This document shows positions 12,095 through 20,227 of a stretch of 33,418 nucleotides of DNA, piece after piece (position 1 is the stretch's first letter; every line of letters starts with the position of its first letter). The DNA is from a virus. The notes below the pieces were generated by a model that ran no database searches, was not told where the DNA came from, and was given only the letters and a program-made list of their open reading frames with translations. The stretch spans positions 1-33,418 of IMG/VR virus record IMGVR_UViG_3300025860_000045; one strand, written 5' to 3'. Position numbers and translations under genes: made by a program.

Positions 12095-12367
12095 TTATCC
12101 CTTGAGACTGATGGTGGCCTCCGGAAAGGCCTCCGCTAACTTCGAGAGGTTTACCCAGGTTTCAATGGTCTGGGCCAACCTCCGGTGGACCGCTGGGTCC
12201 CCCGCCTCTGCCTTGAGGCAGAGTTTGAATGCGTTACTCCCTTCGGAGTAGATTTTTGACTTCGTCGAGGCCAACTTGACCTCCCGAAAATACTCAGGCT
12301 TGGATTTCGTTTGGCTCTGGATCTGCGAGAACAAATCCGATATAGTTTCTACGATAGGTTTAGCCAT
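12095..12367 (-). CDS. Small helical protein of unknown function (90 aa)
   Basis: An all-helical pattern is predicted by eye: ISDLFSQIQSQTK, then FREVKLASTKSKIYSEGSNA, then LAQTIETWVNLSKLAEAF. The frame is open further upstream, but the ATG at 12367 is chosen for its TACCTATTATATT leader and M-A-K start. The family is not recognised. It is the first minus gene left of the divergent control region at 12368-13138, a position typical of early regulators. Function unknown. Confidence 0.66.
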   Translation of the reverse strand: MAKPIVETISDLFSQIQSQTKSKPEYFREVKLASTKSKIYSEGSNAFKLCLKAEAGDPAVHRRLAQTIETWVNLSKLAEAFPEATISLKG

Positions 12368-12710
12368 AATATAATAGGTATTCAAAGGAGAGCAGTCCGT
12401 TAACTGGAATTTCCAGACCGTAGTGGCCGAACCACTCTCACTAGTATACGTATCTACTACGTATGGTAGGGAGTCCCCCACTGTAGCAGGGGCCACGGGG
12501 GAGGGGGCCGTGCCCCATCGGGGCGGCGGGGATTAGTATCAGTCCCTGTAAAATTTCCCCCATATTTTCTATATACGTATTTAATAAGGGAATAAAGTAT
12601 AGAGTAGAGTGAATGTGAACAGTCTTTTGGGCAAAAGTGCCGACCCCCTTTAGGTGCTAATAATACAACTAGAATCCTGAACACGTCGTAATATCAATAA
12701 AAGTTGAATG

Positions 12711-12796
12711 CTCCCAATGTAGGGATGTAGAGAGAAACTTTTTAGACAACCCTGTTGGTGAAAAACCCTTCTCTCAGAAATCCCTATGTTTGGGAG
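12711..12796. other. Long three-segment hairpin
   Basis: CTCCCA/TGGGAG, AGGGAT/ATCCCT and GAGAGAA/TTCTCTC pair in order, with small internal loops (4x5 and 3x4), giving 19 bp around a roughly 32-nt apical loop. Confidence 0.75.
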
Positions 12797-12827
12797 ACAA
12801 CTCGTTAAAGGTAAACAAGTTAGAGAT

Positions 12828-12896
12828 AAATAGATGATTCTAATAAGATACTTTTACTTTTTAATAGAAAAATAGAGAGAGGGGTATCATCTATTT
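12828..12896. other. 11-bp inverted repeat with A/T-rich centre
   Basis: AAATAGATGAT (12828-12838) and ATCATCTATTT (12886-12896) are perfect complements 47 nt apart. The centre is almost pure A/T with polypurine AATAGAGAGAGGGG. Confidence 0.7.
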
Positions 12897-12993
12897 TCCC
12901 CCGTCAGGCTTGTTTTTGTTTTTCACCTCCAGAAGAATCTGAAATCCAATAATGCGATAATTTACTCGGAAATAACCCTCTAGCCCTTTGTTT

Positions 12994-13085
12994 ACCTAGG
13001 CTGTGGCCCATTAGTAGGGTTGCCTGAGATAAAAAATAATTACAATAGATGCTTTACTATTGTTTATCTCAACCTAGGCTGCGGC
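12994..13085. repeat. Iteron-like direct repeats flanking a hairpin
   Basis: ACCTAGGCTGTGGC (12994-13007) and ACCTAGGCTGCGGC (13072-13085) match at 13 of 14 positions. Between them lies the hairpin TGAGATAAA/TTTATCTCA with an inner CAATAG/CTATTG (13025-13071). Confidence 0.82.
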
Positions 13086-13138
13086 GTCCAGAAACGGGTG
13101 AAATCCACCTGCACTCTTACAACTAACTATAACTAATT

Positions 13139-14140
13139 ATGAAAACTACAGATCCCTACCGGAATATTGTCCTAGGCACCATTGTCGTGGTCCTTTTGAT
13201 GGCCTTGAGCAAGAAATACGATATCCCGCCCCGAAAATCCCCTGCCCCAACAACTACCACCCAAGATGCTCGCTCCGCTTATGACGGGGAAGGCTCCGAC
13301 AATGACTTGTTACCTCCCTACTTTGGACCCGACTCCGATCCCGCCTCCGAGGATGTCCCGTATGAGGAACCTTTGTCCACACCACGGTATATCACTTATG
13401 AAGGACTTATTTCTCAAGGCATCCCCCGTAAAGGCTCCTCACCGCTTTGGACATGGGTTTGGCAGTATAGTGGCAATCCAGTGGATACCCTCGCTCACGT
13501 CCACGTTCTCGACGCGGAGGACCACTCTGCGGAAGACTTCAAGACCGTAATGGAAAAAGGATCGTTCCCCGTGGCCTATATATCTTGTTCATTTGAGGAC
13601 TGGCGTTCGGACGCTTCTGACTGGGCTGCCGCCGATAAGGGCAAGAAAATGAGCGGATGGGACGAACGATGGCCTTCTGCAACCTCAATCAAGGACCACC
13701 ATTCAAACCTGTGGAGTGTTTACGAGGGACGAGTCCGACGCTTGGCCGAGAAACTGGCTCCAATCACCGCCCCGGACCCCACAACCCGCCGATGTGGCAT
13801 TGAGTGGGATAATGTGGACCTCTATGACTCCATTGATTTAGGGACTACTGAGGGAGTAAGGTTCCTCAAGAGACTCAAGCAGCTTACTGAACATTATGGT
13901 TTCATCTTTGTTTTGAAGAACTCGGTGGAAGTTATTGACCTCCTGCCAAACGTTGAGATGTATATCAATGAGCAGGGGCAGCAATACAACGAAATCCAAG
14001 CCTACGCGGAAGTCGGTAAAAAGGTCCCTGTGTTGAATGTGGAGTATCGTAAGAAGCCCAAAAGCTCCCCTCCCTATGTATTCACTTTGTTTTACACGAA
14101 TACAGGCAACATAAACGGGGTTGCAGAAGTCATAGAATAA
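13139..14140 (+). CDS. Membrane-anchored GH114-like glycoside hydrolase
   Basis: A signal-anchor helix at residues 10-23 (IVLGTIVVVLLMAL) is followed by a Pro/Thr/Asp-rich linker (about 32-80) and a domain matching the GH114 endo-alpha-1,4-polygalactosaminidase family. Visible family motifs are WQYSG (108-112), VLDAED (123-128), VAYISC..EDWR (145-156), GIEWDNVDLY (220-229), LKNS (259-262), NEQGQQYNE (277-285) and a final GKKVPVLNVEY (293-303). Conserved acids E222, D224 and E278 are candidates for catalysis. Such enzymes cleave galactosamine-rich exopolysaccharide. Here it would sit on the outer face of the host membrane. It leads a plus-strand unit right of the control region; ATG 13139 follows AACTAATT. 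Confidence 0.78.
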   Translation: MKTTDPYRNIVLGTIVVVLLMALSKKYDIPPRKSPAPTTTTQDARSAYDGEGSDNDLLPPYFGPDSDPASEDVPYEEPLSTPRYITYEGLISQGIPRKGSSPLWTWVWQYSGNPVDTLAHVHVLDAEDHSAEDFKTVMEKGSFPVAYISCSFEDWRSDASDWAAADKGKKMSGWDERWPSATSIKDHHSNLWSVYEGRVRRLAEKLAPITAPDPTTRRCGIEWDNVDLYDSIDLGTTEGVRFLKRLKQLTEHYGFIFVLKNSVEVIDLLPNVEMYINEQGQQYNEIQAYAEVGKKVPVLNVEYRKKPKSSPPYVFTLFYTNTGNINGVAEVIE

Positions 14141-14193
14141 GGGTAAAGGTAACCATTATACGTATTTTATACTGAATGTGAACGCACGGAAGA

Positions 14194-14871
14194 ATGATTA
14201 TTAAATTGGATGGCGGGGTATCCATTACCATACCCACAGCGAAGGTAATCGGCTTGTTAAGGAAAGAAGGTTACGAAGTCAAAGATACTCAATTAAATCG
14301 CGGTGACGTAGGGAGGGGTTCGATGGGGCAGAAGTTGTTCGCCATCACCTTCTATGATGGACAAGTCCTGACTTTGTATCAGGCCCTTGTCCAACTCATA
14401 CCGGATTTGTTAAACGATATGGCGGGATCGGATGATACGGACCTGATTGCCAATGCTCACAAGCATCGGTTTACTTCCAGCAACTTGTTAGATTACATTC
14501 TGGAAAACAATCATACCGCCATACTAGCCCACCTTAATGGACCAGTAATGGTGGGCCGGATGATGACCAAAATGAGTGAGGCTTCCCCTTTGGTAGGAAT
14601 CCGGAAAATATCAGCCAAGTGTTATTACGTTTGGATGCCCTACGATACCAAATGGGTAGCCGAGGGGGGCAAGCCTTTAGGGTTGCGAACGGATGAAGTA
14701 TCCAAAGCTCAGGTTGCTGCGTTCAACAAAGAAGAGTATCTACCTCCGGGCCATCCTACTGAAAAGGAAATAAAAGACTCACTGAAGCCTAAACCAAGGC
14801 CTAAAGTGGGTAGGCCTCCGAAACCTACAATAATAAAAGATATCTATAATGCCGAAACGAGAGAAGAGTAA
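14194..14871 (+). CDS. Protein with AT-hook-like tail (225 aa)
   Basis: The main domain is not recognised; it is mixed alpha/beta with a Leu-rich middle (LYQALVQLIPDLLNDM). Residues about 197-214 form a basic Pro/Gly run (KPKPRPKVGRPPKPT) with a GRP core like an AT-hook, suggesting binding to the minor groove of A/T-rich DNA. The ATG at 14194 follows CTGAATGTGAACGCACGGAAGA; the element TGAATGTGAAC also occurs at 12611. Its end overlaps the next gene by 23 bp, so they are cotranscribed. It could act in DNA organisation or regulation near the control region; that is inference. Confidence 0.66.
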   Translation: MIIKLDGGVSITIPTAKVIGLLRKEGYEVKDTQLNRGDVGRGSMGQKLFAITFYDGQVLTLYQALVQLIPDLLNDMAGSDDTDLIANAHKHRFTSSNLLDYILENNHTAILAHLNGPVMVGRMMTKMSEASPLVGIRKISAKCYYVWMPYDTKWVAEGGKPLGLRTDEVSKAQVAAFNKEEYLPPGHPTEKEIKDSLKPKPRPKVGRPPKPTIIKDIYNAETREE

Positions 14872-15283
14872 AAGAAGGGCCAAAAAATGGGCTAAAGAGG
14901 ATACCCCAACGTTGTTTATCGGGGGTATGCAAAACGGGCAACTGTTGAGCGTCACGAACGAAGTTAACAAAGCGGTTATCTCGGAGCCCCCCGTGGAAGG
15001 AGTTCCGGATGAGAACTTGCGAATGGACACTTACTGGAGAGTTAAGCTGCACAAGACCACTTGCGTCTTTGTTGTGGATGGTATCACTCCCGAAGAACTC
15101 CAGTTAATTATGTTAGAACGTGCCACTCGACCGGACCCCCATAAAGCTCAGAAAGGGGCGACCATGAAAGCCTTCCGTAGCATAGCTAAAAAACTACTGC
15201 CAGACGACTCTCCCACTAACCCATTGGACCCCAAAAACTTACCCCCCGGTGAACGGGAAAAAATAAAAGATCTAGTTGAATAA
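14849..15283 (+). CDS. Small basic protein of unknown function (144 aa)
   Basis: The N-terminus is very basic (MPKREKSKRRAKKWAKE), a likely nucleic-acid-binding tail. A beta-rich centre follows (YWRVKLHKTTCVFVVDGI), and then a helical basic segment (KAFRSIAKKLLPD). The gene overlaps the preceding AT-hook gene by 23 bp, so the two products may act together. Family not recognised. Confidence 0.63.
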   Translation: MPKREKSKRRAKKWAKEDTPTLFIGGMQNGQLLSVTNEVNKAVISEPPVEGVPDENLRMDTYWRVKLHKTTCVFVVDGITPEELQLIMLERATRPDPHKAQKGATMKAFRSIAKKLLPDDSPTNPLDPKNLPPGEREKIKDLVE

Positions 15284-15290
15284 TACCCTC

Positions 15291-15318
15291 TTGACTCGCC
15301 TTATAACCAACGTATCAT
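15291..15318 (+). promoter_or_regulatory. Sigma70-like promoter for the 15413 gene
   Basis: TTGACT (15291-15296), a 16-nt spacer and TATCAT (15313-15318). The leader to the ATG at 15413 would be about 88 nt. Confidence 0.5.
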
Positions 15319-15412
15319 AGGGCCTATTGGTTTGCGAATGGAGCCTCCGTCGTTTGATTGGCTTTGGGCGGCGGGGGTTTCTAATCAGTAGGCTCAAACA
15401 ACTCAAACTAAT

Positions 15413-15736
15413 ATGGATTGCACCACTACTACCACCCTAAACGTTCCCAAAGAAGCAGGGACGTTCGTTCATGTAGAAGCTAAAGTCATCAATGCAGAGG
15501 CAAGACAAGCTGTATGCACCGTGGCGATGGCGTTGAACATGCCAATAGAGTCCACCGAGGATGAATTAGCTCGGACCATGGACCTTCTCAAAGACGAACT
15601 GAACGAGGTGTGCCTGAGATACCACAACATCATTTCCCAATACTATGGGTATGGAGAGGAAGAGCAAATGGAGCTTCCTTTAAACGATCCGCGCCGTTCC
15701 CTAGAACGACCACTCCGTAAATGGAGACCTTTTTAG
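15413..15736 (+). CDS. Protein of unknown function (107 aa)
   Basis: Not recognised. A short Thr-rich start (MDCTTTTTLNVP) precedes a helical, acidic middle (TEDELARTMDLLKDELNEVC) and a basic tail (RRSLERPLRKWRPF). It has its own promoter-like sequence and is followed by a strong terminator, so it is an independent unit at the end of the plus block. The size and acidic helices resemble small phage regulators, but there is no specific family evidence. Confidence 0.64.
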   Translation: MDCTTTTTLNVPKEAGTFVHVEAKVINAEARQAVCTVAMALNMPIESTEDELARTMDLLKDELNEVCLRYHNIISQYYGYGEEEQMELPLNDPRRSLERPLRKWRPF

Positions 15737-15763
15737 CTAAAACTATTGGTATGTGAAAGCTGC

Positions 15764-15800
15764 GGCCCACCCTCATACGTGAGGGTGGGCCTTTTTTTTT
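15764..15800 (+). terminator. Strong rho-independent terminator with a TACG loop
   Basis: GGCCCACCCTCA-TACG-TGAGGGTGGGCC, a 12-bp stem with an A-TACG-T cap, is followed by nine Ts (15792-15800). It separates convergent genes. The same A-UACG-U cap recurs on the minus strand in the structured region at 11780-12000. Confidence 0.93.
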
Positions 15801-15813
15801 GTCCGCTTCGGAC

Positions 15814-16236
15814 TTACTCGTTAGCTTCAGGAGGACCGATTAATGAATCAATGTCCTCTAGCATGACCTGCAAAGAAGCCCTCATAAACTCGAATCGTTC
15901 TTTCAATTGGTTATGCTCGTTCCATACATTTTGGGCCTGAGCAACGAAGTCTGCGGGATCTGCTTGCCCCCTAAACGAGGTTGGCTCCGTCAAAAAGGCT
16001 TTACTCAGCGGTTTAGGGCTCGCCGTAGGTGGTGCCGCCACCGGAGCGGTAACCACCTGACCAGAATCATCCTTCCACCCCCCGAGTTTAACGTCGGGTA
16101 GGGCGTCCTCTTTATGTCGGGCCTTGAATGCGTCGAACGTATGTCCAGCCGAACATTCAAGCTGACCCCCCTCAGTATGTCTAACGACTGATTTCCCACA
16201 CCCCTCTTCGGGGCAATATCCTAACGGTGCTTTCAT
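15814..16236 (-). CDS. Zinc-ribbon protein at the end of the replication operon (140 aa)
   Basis: The N-terminus has CPEEGCGKSV (residues 8-17) and LECSAGHTF (about 26-34), giving a possible C/C/C/H zinc site like a small zinc ribbon. A Pro/Ala-rich linker (APVAAPPTASPKP) and a helical C-terminus (NEHNQLKERFEFMRASLQVM) follow. It starts 1 nt after the primase-helicase stop, so it is coexpressed with that gene. It may be an accessory replication factor; the family is not recognised. Confidence 0.66.
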   Translation of the reverse strand: MKAPLGYCPEEGCGKSVVRHTEGGQLECSAGHTFDAFKARHKEDALPDVKLGGWKDDSGQVVTAPVAAPPTASPKPLSKAFLTEPTSFRGQADPADFVAQAQNVWNEHNQLKERFEFMRASLQVMLEDIDSLIGPPEANE

Positions 16237-16237
16237 A

Positions 16238-18373
16238 TTATTTTAGATTTATCTTGTAGCTGACGACTCCAGCGTCCACCACCTTTTTTATTTTATTGCT
16301 GTATGTGCCAGACAACTTTGCCATAGTGCGGCCGAAGGCCACCTTATTCATCGTCCGAGTAAAAACTCGTAAAGGCTCGAATTGCTCCAACTCTCCCATG
16401 AAAGCGGACACATTACCCTCCCATTCATGCCCCTCAGAAAGACTCCACCAGAACTGAATCATTTCCCAGTCCCTTTGGTCCGGGCTTAAATCTTTAGCCA
16501 TAGACACGATTTCCGCATGGTGATAAGCGTTAATTCCGAACCGACCCGAGGCCCCCTGCGTAACATACGAAGGTGCCTTGAAGTCATTCACCAGCCACGC
16601 CAGCATATGCGGCAATTCCTTCTCGATTGTTTTTTCAATATCGTGACTGGAAAGAGATCGAAACCACGGGGTATGCTTTGGATTCATTTTGAATATCATG
16701 AGCTTATCCAAAATAGTCCCATCCAAGTTCGGGATCACCGCTAATGAATCCGCATCAGTGTTAGTGGTCAAAAGAATCCGACCCACCCTAGGGATATCAA
16801 CCGGATCAGAATACATTACCCGAGCCGTTACTTTAGGGGTAGCCGAGAGTTTCTTGAGCATTTCGGAAAACCTCCGATGCTCTGAAACCGTAGCCCCTGA
16901 AGCGTTATCATCAATATACCAAATAGGTGACTGAGTGAGATCTTGGTTAAACCCTTCCAGCCCCAGTAAATACCGGCCAGCATCCGCACCACCATTGAAT
17001 ATCTTTGGTAAGAGGAAGGTGGAGAGCAAAGACTTACCCTTATCGTGGTCCCCGGCAATAATCAAACTATGTCCCATTTCAGGCTTACCAGAGACTGCTC
17101 CCAGATAAAACCTCTGAAGCCATGCGAATAGATATTGTGAACTAATCTTATCCTCCATGAAGTTATTCATCCAATCATGGAGATTAGGCCACAATGAAGG
17201 TTTACCACTGGTAGCGGCATTCAAAGGCCTCAGATTAGAGTGAGTGTTGATATACCGTTGCGGACCCTTTTCCACAATCTCATCGTAATTATACAAAAAA
17301 GGCGCAGCCCCATGGATACGCCTTTGATCTTGAATATAAACGATCACCTCATCAATCTGAGAAGCAGGATCGTTCTGCTTTCTAGCCTTATGAGTAAACC
17401 CCGCTAATCTCAGGCGAGCCATCAAATCTTCTTTCAGTATCGGTGACCAGTTATTGCGCCCGTCCTTCACCCAGTATTTTTTGCCATCAAACCAAGTATC
17501 CTCCACCGCATCAGCAAGCTGTTGGTCCCTGAACTCCGATACAAACTTCTCTCCGAAGATATCCGCCCATGAAAAGAAACTCTTACCTCCACGGGTGGAG
17601 TAGCACCAAATGCCCCCCTCCTGAACGATGCAACCTGCTCTATCTATGCCATCATCAATCCAAAATAAAGGACCCCTGCGCCCCACGTCAAAATCACCCA
17701 CCCACCGGTTAGGAAACATTTCTTTAATCTTTTCCTCTACCACGTCCAACGGAATGGTTACCTTGCCCCGAGGCCCCGATGTCTTTTTAGCCACGTCAAA
17801 GAACAGGGACTCCAATACGGGGCCAGCTACCCTGCTGGTGGAGATTCGTTCCCACTTAGACCCAATCTCCCACATCATAGCCGGGTTTTTGGAACACTCA
17901 TCCCAGCCACATCCTTTGAATAAAGCCTTACACTTCGTAACCGCCGTAAGAGAGTCCATGATTTTATCACAAAACTGCTCGTTATCCACCATCAGGGCGT
18001 TCTCAAACTCCCAGACAACGCGTATCTTGCCTGAGTAGGTCCTGTATATCCACGTAGGTAGCCAACTGGTCGGGCTCTTAGATTTTATCTCAGTGATGAT
18101 GTCCTGAGTGGTAGTAGTTTTACAAGTATCCCCGTCATAGTCCCCCACAAAACCCCATAATTTGAATGCAGGATTACTTCCAGACACTCTTTGGTGAGGG
18201 TTAAGGGCCTCAGTTAATGTTAGGAAGCAATGTCTCGTATTCGGATGCACGCACCATTCCCTGAATTGTTCCTTATCCGTAAATTTTGGTATCGGATTAG
18301 GTGTGAAGGTAGAAGGATGTTTTTTGTCAACCGCCGTGGACGCACTCCCGAGCGTTTCTAAATAATGATACAT
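16238..18373 (-). CDS. Primase / SF3 helicase (D5-like)
   Basis: This 711-residue protein has an N-terminal archaeo-eukaryotic-type primase-like part (residues about 70-180, with a GDYDGD acidic motif at 77-82) and a C-terminal superfamily 3 helicase. Walker A is GDHDKGKS (441-448), Walker B WYIDDN (485-490) and motif C LLTTNTD (534-540). Such proteins prime DNA synthesis and unwind the fork in many phages and plasmids. The gene lies 5 nt downstream of the DNA polymerase gene in the same direction. The helicase call is firm; the primase call is less certain because the second primase motifs are not obvious by eye. Confidence 0.82.
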   Translation of the reverse strand: MYHYLETLGSASTAVDKKHPSTFTPNPIPKFTDKEQFREWCVHPNTRHCFLTLTEALNPHQRVSGSNPAFKLWGFVGDYDGDTCKTTTTQDIITEIKSKSPTSWLPTWIYRTYSGKIRVVWEFENALMVDNEQFCDKIMDSLTAVTKCKALFKGCGWDECSKNPAMMWEIGSKWERISTSRVAGPVLESLFFDVAKKTSGPRGKVTIPLDVVEEKIKEMFPNRWVGDFDVGRRGPLFWIDDGIDRAGCIVQEGGIWCYSTRGGKSFFSWADIFGEKFVSEFRDQQLADAVEDTWFDGKKYWVKDGRNNWSPILKEDLMARLRLAGFTHKARKQNDPASQIDEVIVYIQDQRRIHGAAPFLYNYDEIVEKGPQRYINTHSNLRPLNAATSGKPSLWPNLHDWMNNFMEDKISSQYLFAWLQRFYLGAVSGKPEMGHSLIIAGDHDKGKSLLSTFLLPKIFNGGADAGRYLLGLEGFNQDLTQSPIWYIDDNASGATVSEHRRFSEMLKKLSATPKVTARVMYSDPVDIPRVGRILLTTNTDADSLAVIPNLDGTILDKLMIFKMNPKHTPWFRSLSSHDIEKTIEKELPHMLAWLVNDFKAPSYVTQGASGRFGINAYHHAEIVSMAKDLSPDQRDWEMIQFWWSLSEGHEWEGNVSAFMGELEQFEPLRVFTRTMNKVAFGRTMAKLSGTYSNKIKKVVDAGVVSYKINLK

Positions 18374-18378
18374 GGCTT

Positions 18379-20139
18379 TTATTTGGTGTAACGATCAGTT
18401 TGAACCACCTCAGTTCCCAACGGTAGATCGGCGCACCAATCGGGGGACGTAGTCATGATTTCATGAATACTTTCTGCCTCCTCTTTAGAATTACTCCTGT
18501 CCCCTTCGATCAATACTTCATCATGGACTCTTAGTATGATGTTATGACCAGCATGAACGAGGGCCATTACTCTGTCCATGAAAATGTCACGCGCCATCGC
18601 TTGAACCGCGTTTTCTATGAGGATACCGTGCCAATACTTGAGACGGATGGGTTTCCCGTAACGCATGATTTCTGCACTAAGACCTCCTCTAATGGAAACA
18701 TTCTTGTAAGTCAGGCATCGACCCGAGGGCAGTCCCATTTCGTAAGTCTTTTCAGGTTCCCTTGCCGCGCTCTTCATATCCCTCGCCAAGGTTGCCCACA
18801 ACGCGACCAGCTTAGGGTTTTGGGCTCGAAAGAATCGAACCATACTCGACGCCGTATTGAAGTCTTGACCCGTAACGCTGGCAAACCGATTACCACCCAT
18901 ACCAAACTGGCAACCAAGCCCCATAGCCTTCATTTTATCCCTCAAAGCTGGATTGGTATCCTTTAGGGTGCCTTCAGCCCCCTTAAACATGCCGAATGCC
19001 CTCGCTTCCACCTCATACCAGTCAGCCCCTTTACGAGCGGCGTCCAACTTTTCAGTCTCTCCCGCAAGGTAAGCGCACACTCTGGCCTCAATTTGCCCAA
19101 AATCCGCAGAGTGGAAAACTACTCTCTCATTGGGGATTCGGATGCAGTGCCGTAGGTTTACTCCATACAAACTGCCCTTAATCATATTCTGAGCGTTCCA
19201 GCTTTTTGATTCCGGATCATCAGAACCACCCGAATCCCGACCCGTAGGGTAAGCGCCAAAGTATTTAAGATCGAACGGCAACCGCCCATTAGGGAGAACC
19301 TGCGAACGCATGGTTTTTAACTTCTGGTGCATGGAGTTAGCCCCGCGAAGTTTATGGGTAGCCTGTAGAACCTCGGCTTGAACAGGGTGTTCTTTCATCC
19401 ATTTAATAACCTCCGGATTATCTTTGGCCATCGAACGGGGAGGCTTCAAACCCTCTTCACTCTCACGACAAAACTTGTTCCACGACTTAGAAGATAAGGC
19501 CCCCTCTTGGTGATCGGCCCACGGAATAGCATCAATAGCCTCATCAAGAACTTCTCCCAAAGTTTGGATACCCTTATCCAAAAGCCTGATATCAATGGGT
19601 AGGCCCTGCCTACACATACGAGTTGTCTCATGGGAGACTTCTCTCTCCCAAGCAGGCCAGTCGTCCATTCCTTTCTCCGCTAGGTCCAAACTTATTTTGC
19701 AGTCGTTCAGACAATATTCCGACACCTCCGCTTTCTTATCCTCTTTGAGCTTTTCCCATCGTTGCCCTATCATTTCTTTACGGACCCCTTTATCGACTTC
19801 GATACCGAGCCCCTGTTTACCCGCCATATCCAACGAGCGACCCCAACCGTGATAACTCGACATATCGGCAGTGCATTCAAAGGATTTAAAGTTGGTTTTC
19901 TGTTTAAGAACCCCTAGGATTAGTTCCTCGAAAGGGCGGTTGTGGGCCACCACATCAACTCCGTCCAGTTTTTCCCATGGGGCATCCTTGGGATGGCCCA
20001 CCCATTTAAACCCGTCGTCTCCTACGATACCCACCATGTAGGCCTCGAAGTCAGGGTGATTTACGTAAAGCTGCTCGCCGTTGCGAACAGAACAATCTTT
20101 ATCGTAATAAGTTTCAAAATCTATACAAGCACGCTTCAT
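18379..20139 (-). CDS. polA: Family A DNA polymerase with 3'-5' exonuclease
   Basis: The N-terminal exonuclease keeps motif I DFE (D7, E9), motif II AHNRPFEE (65-72) and motif III YCLND (Y142-D146). The polymerase keeps motif A ADFGQIE (345-351, D346), motif B R400-x3-K404-x3-L408-x3-F412 and motif C VHDE (538-541). At the position equivalent to E. coli Pol I Phe762 there is a leucine, and Tyr766 is Phe. Leu762-type phage polymerases are known from environmental surveys and have been linked to slower or more temperate replication. At 586 residues it is short, as for T7-like enzymes without a 5'-nuclease domain. It is the main replicase of the cassette. Confidence 0.96.
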   Translation of the reverse strand: MKRACIDFETYYDKDCSVRNGEQLYVNHPDFEAYMVGIVGDDGFKWVGHPKDAPWEKLDGVDVVAHNRPFEELILGVLKQKTNFKSFECTADMSSYHGWGRSLDMAGKQGLGIEVDKGVRKEMIGQRWEKLKEDKKAEVSEYCLNDCKISLDLAEKGMDDWPAWEREVSHETTRMCRQGLPIDIRLLDKGIQTLGEVLDEAIDAIPWADHQEGALSSKSWNKFCRESEEGLKPPRSMAKDNPEVIKWMKEHPVQAEVLQATHKLRGANSMHQKLKTMRSQVLPNGRLPFDLKYFGAYPTGRDSGGSDDPESKSWNAQNMIKGSLYGVNLRHCIRIPNERVVFHSADFGQIEARVCAYLAGETEKLDAARKGADWYEVEARAFGMFKGAEGTLKDTNPALRDKMKAMGLGCQFGMGGNRFASVTGQDFNTASSMVRFFRAQNPKLVALWATLARDMKSAAREPEKTYEMGLPSGRCLTYKNVSIRGGLSAEIMRYGKPIRLKYWHGILIENAVQAMARDIFMDRVMALVHAGHNIILRVHDEVLIEGDRSNSKEEAESIHEIMTTSPDWCADLPLGTEVVQTDRYTK

Positions 20140-20170
20140 AATCTATTAGTTTGGTTAGAGTAGAGACTAA

Positions 20171-20198
20171 AATGGGGGAAGGTTTCCCTTCCCCCATT
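20171..20198 (-). terminator. Terminator between the DNA-binding protein gene and polA
   Basis: AATGGGGGAAGG-TTTC-CCTTCCCCCATT, a perfect 12-bp stem, is followed on the minus strand by a short TTTTAG. It would reduce transcription into the polymerase gene. Confidence 0.75.
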
Positions 20199-20227
20199 CA
20201 AGTGTAGTTACTGGAAGTTAGTGGGGA

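Larger units (their letters stand above)
12368..13138. other. Non-coding divergent control region, possible replication origin
   Basis: No credible gene lies in these 771 bp between divergent genes. The left part (12475-12533) is GC-rich with small hairpins such as GCCCC-ATC-GGGGC. The rest is A/T-rich with three long hairpins (12711-12796, 12828-12896, 13025-13071). The last is flanked by direct repeats ACCTAGGCTGYGGC. A palindromic ATACGTAT occurs near 12446 and 12572. The mixture of iteron-like repeats, hairpins and A/T-rich DNA between divergent units fits an origin or a transcription control region; this is inference. Confidence 0.5.
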
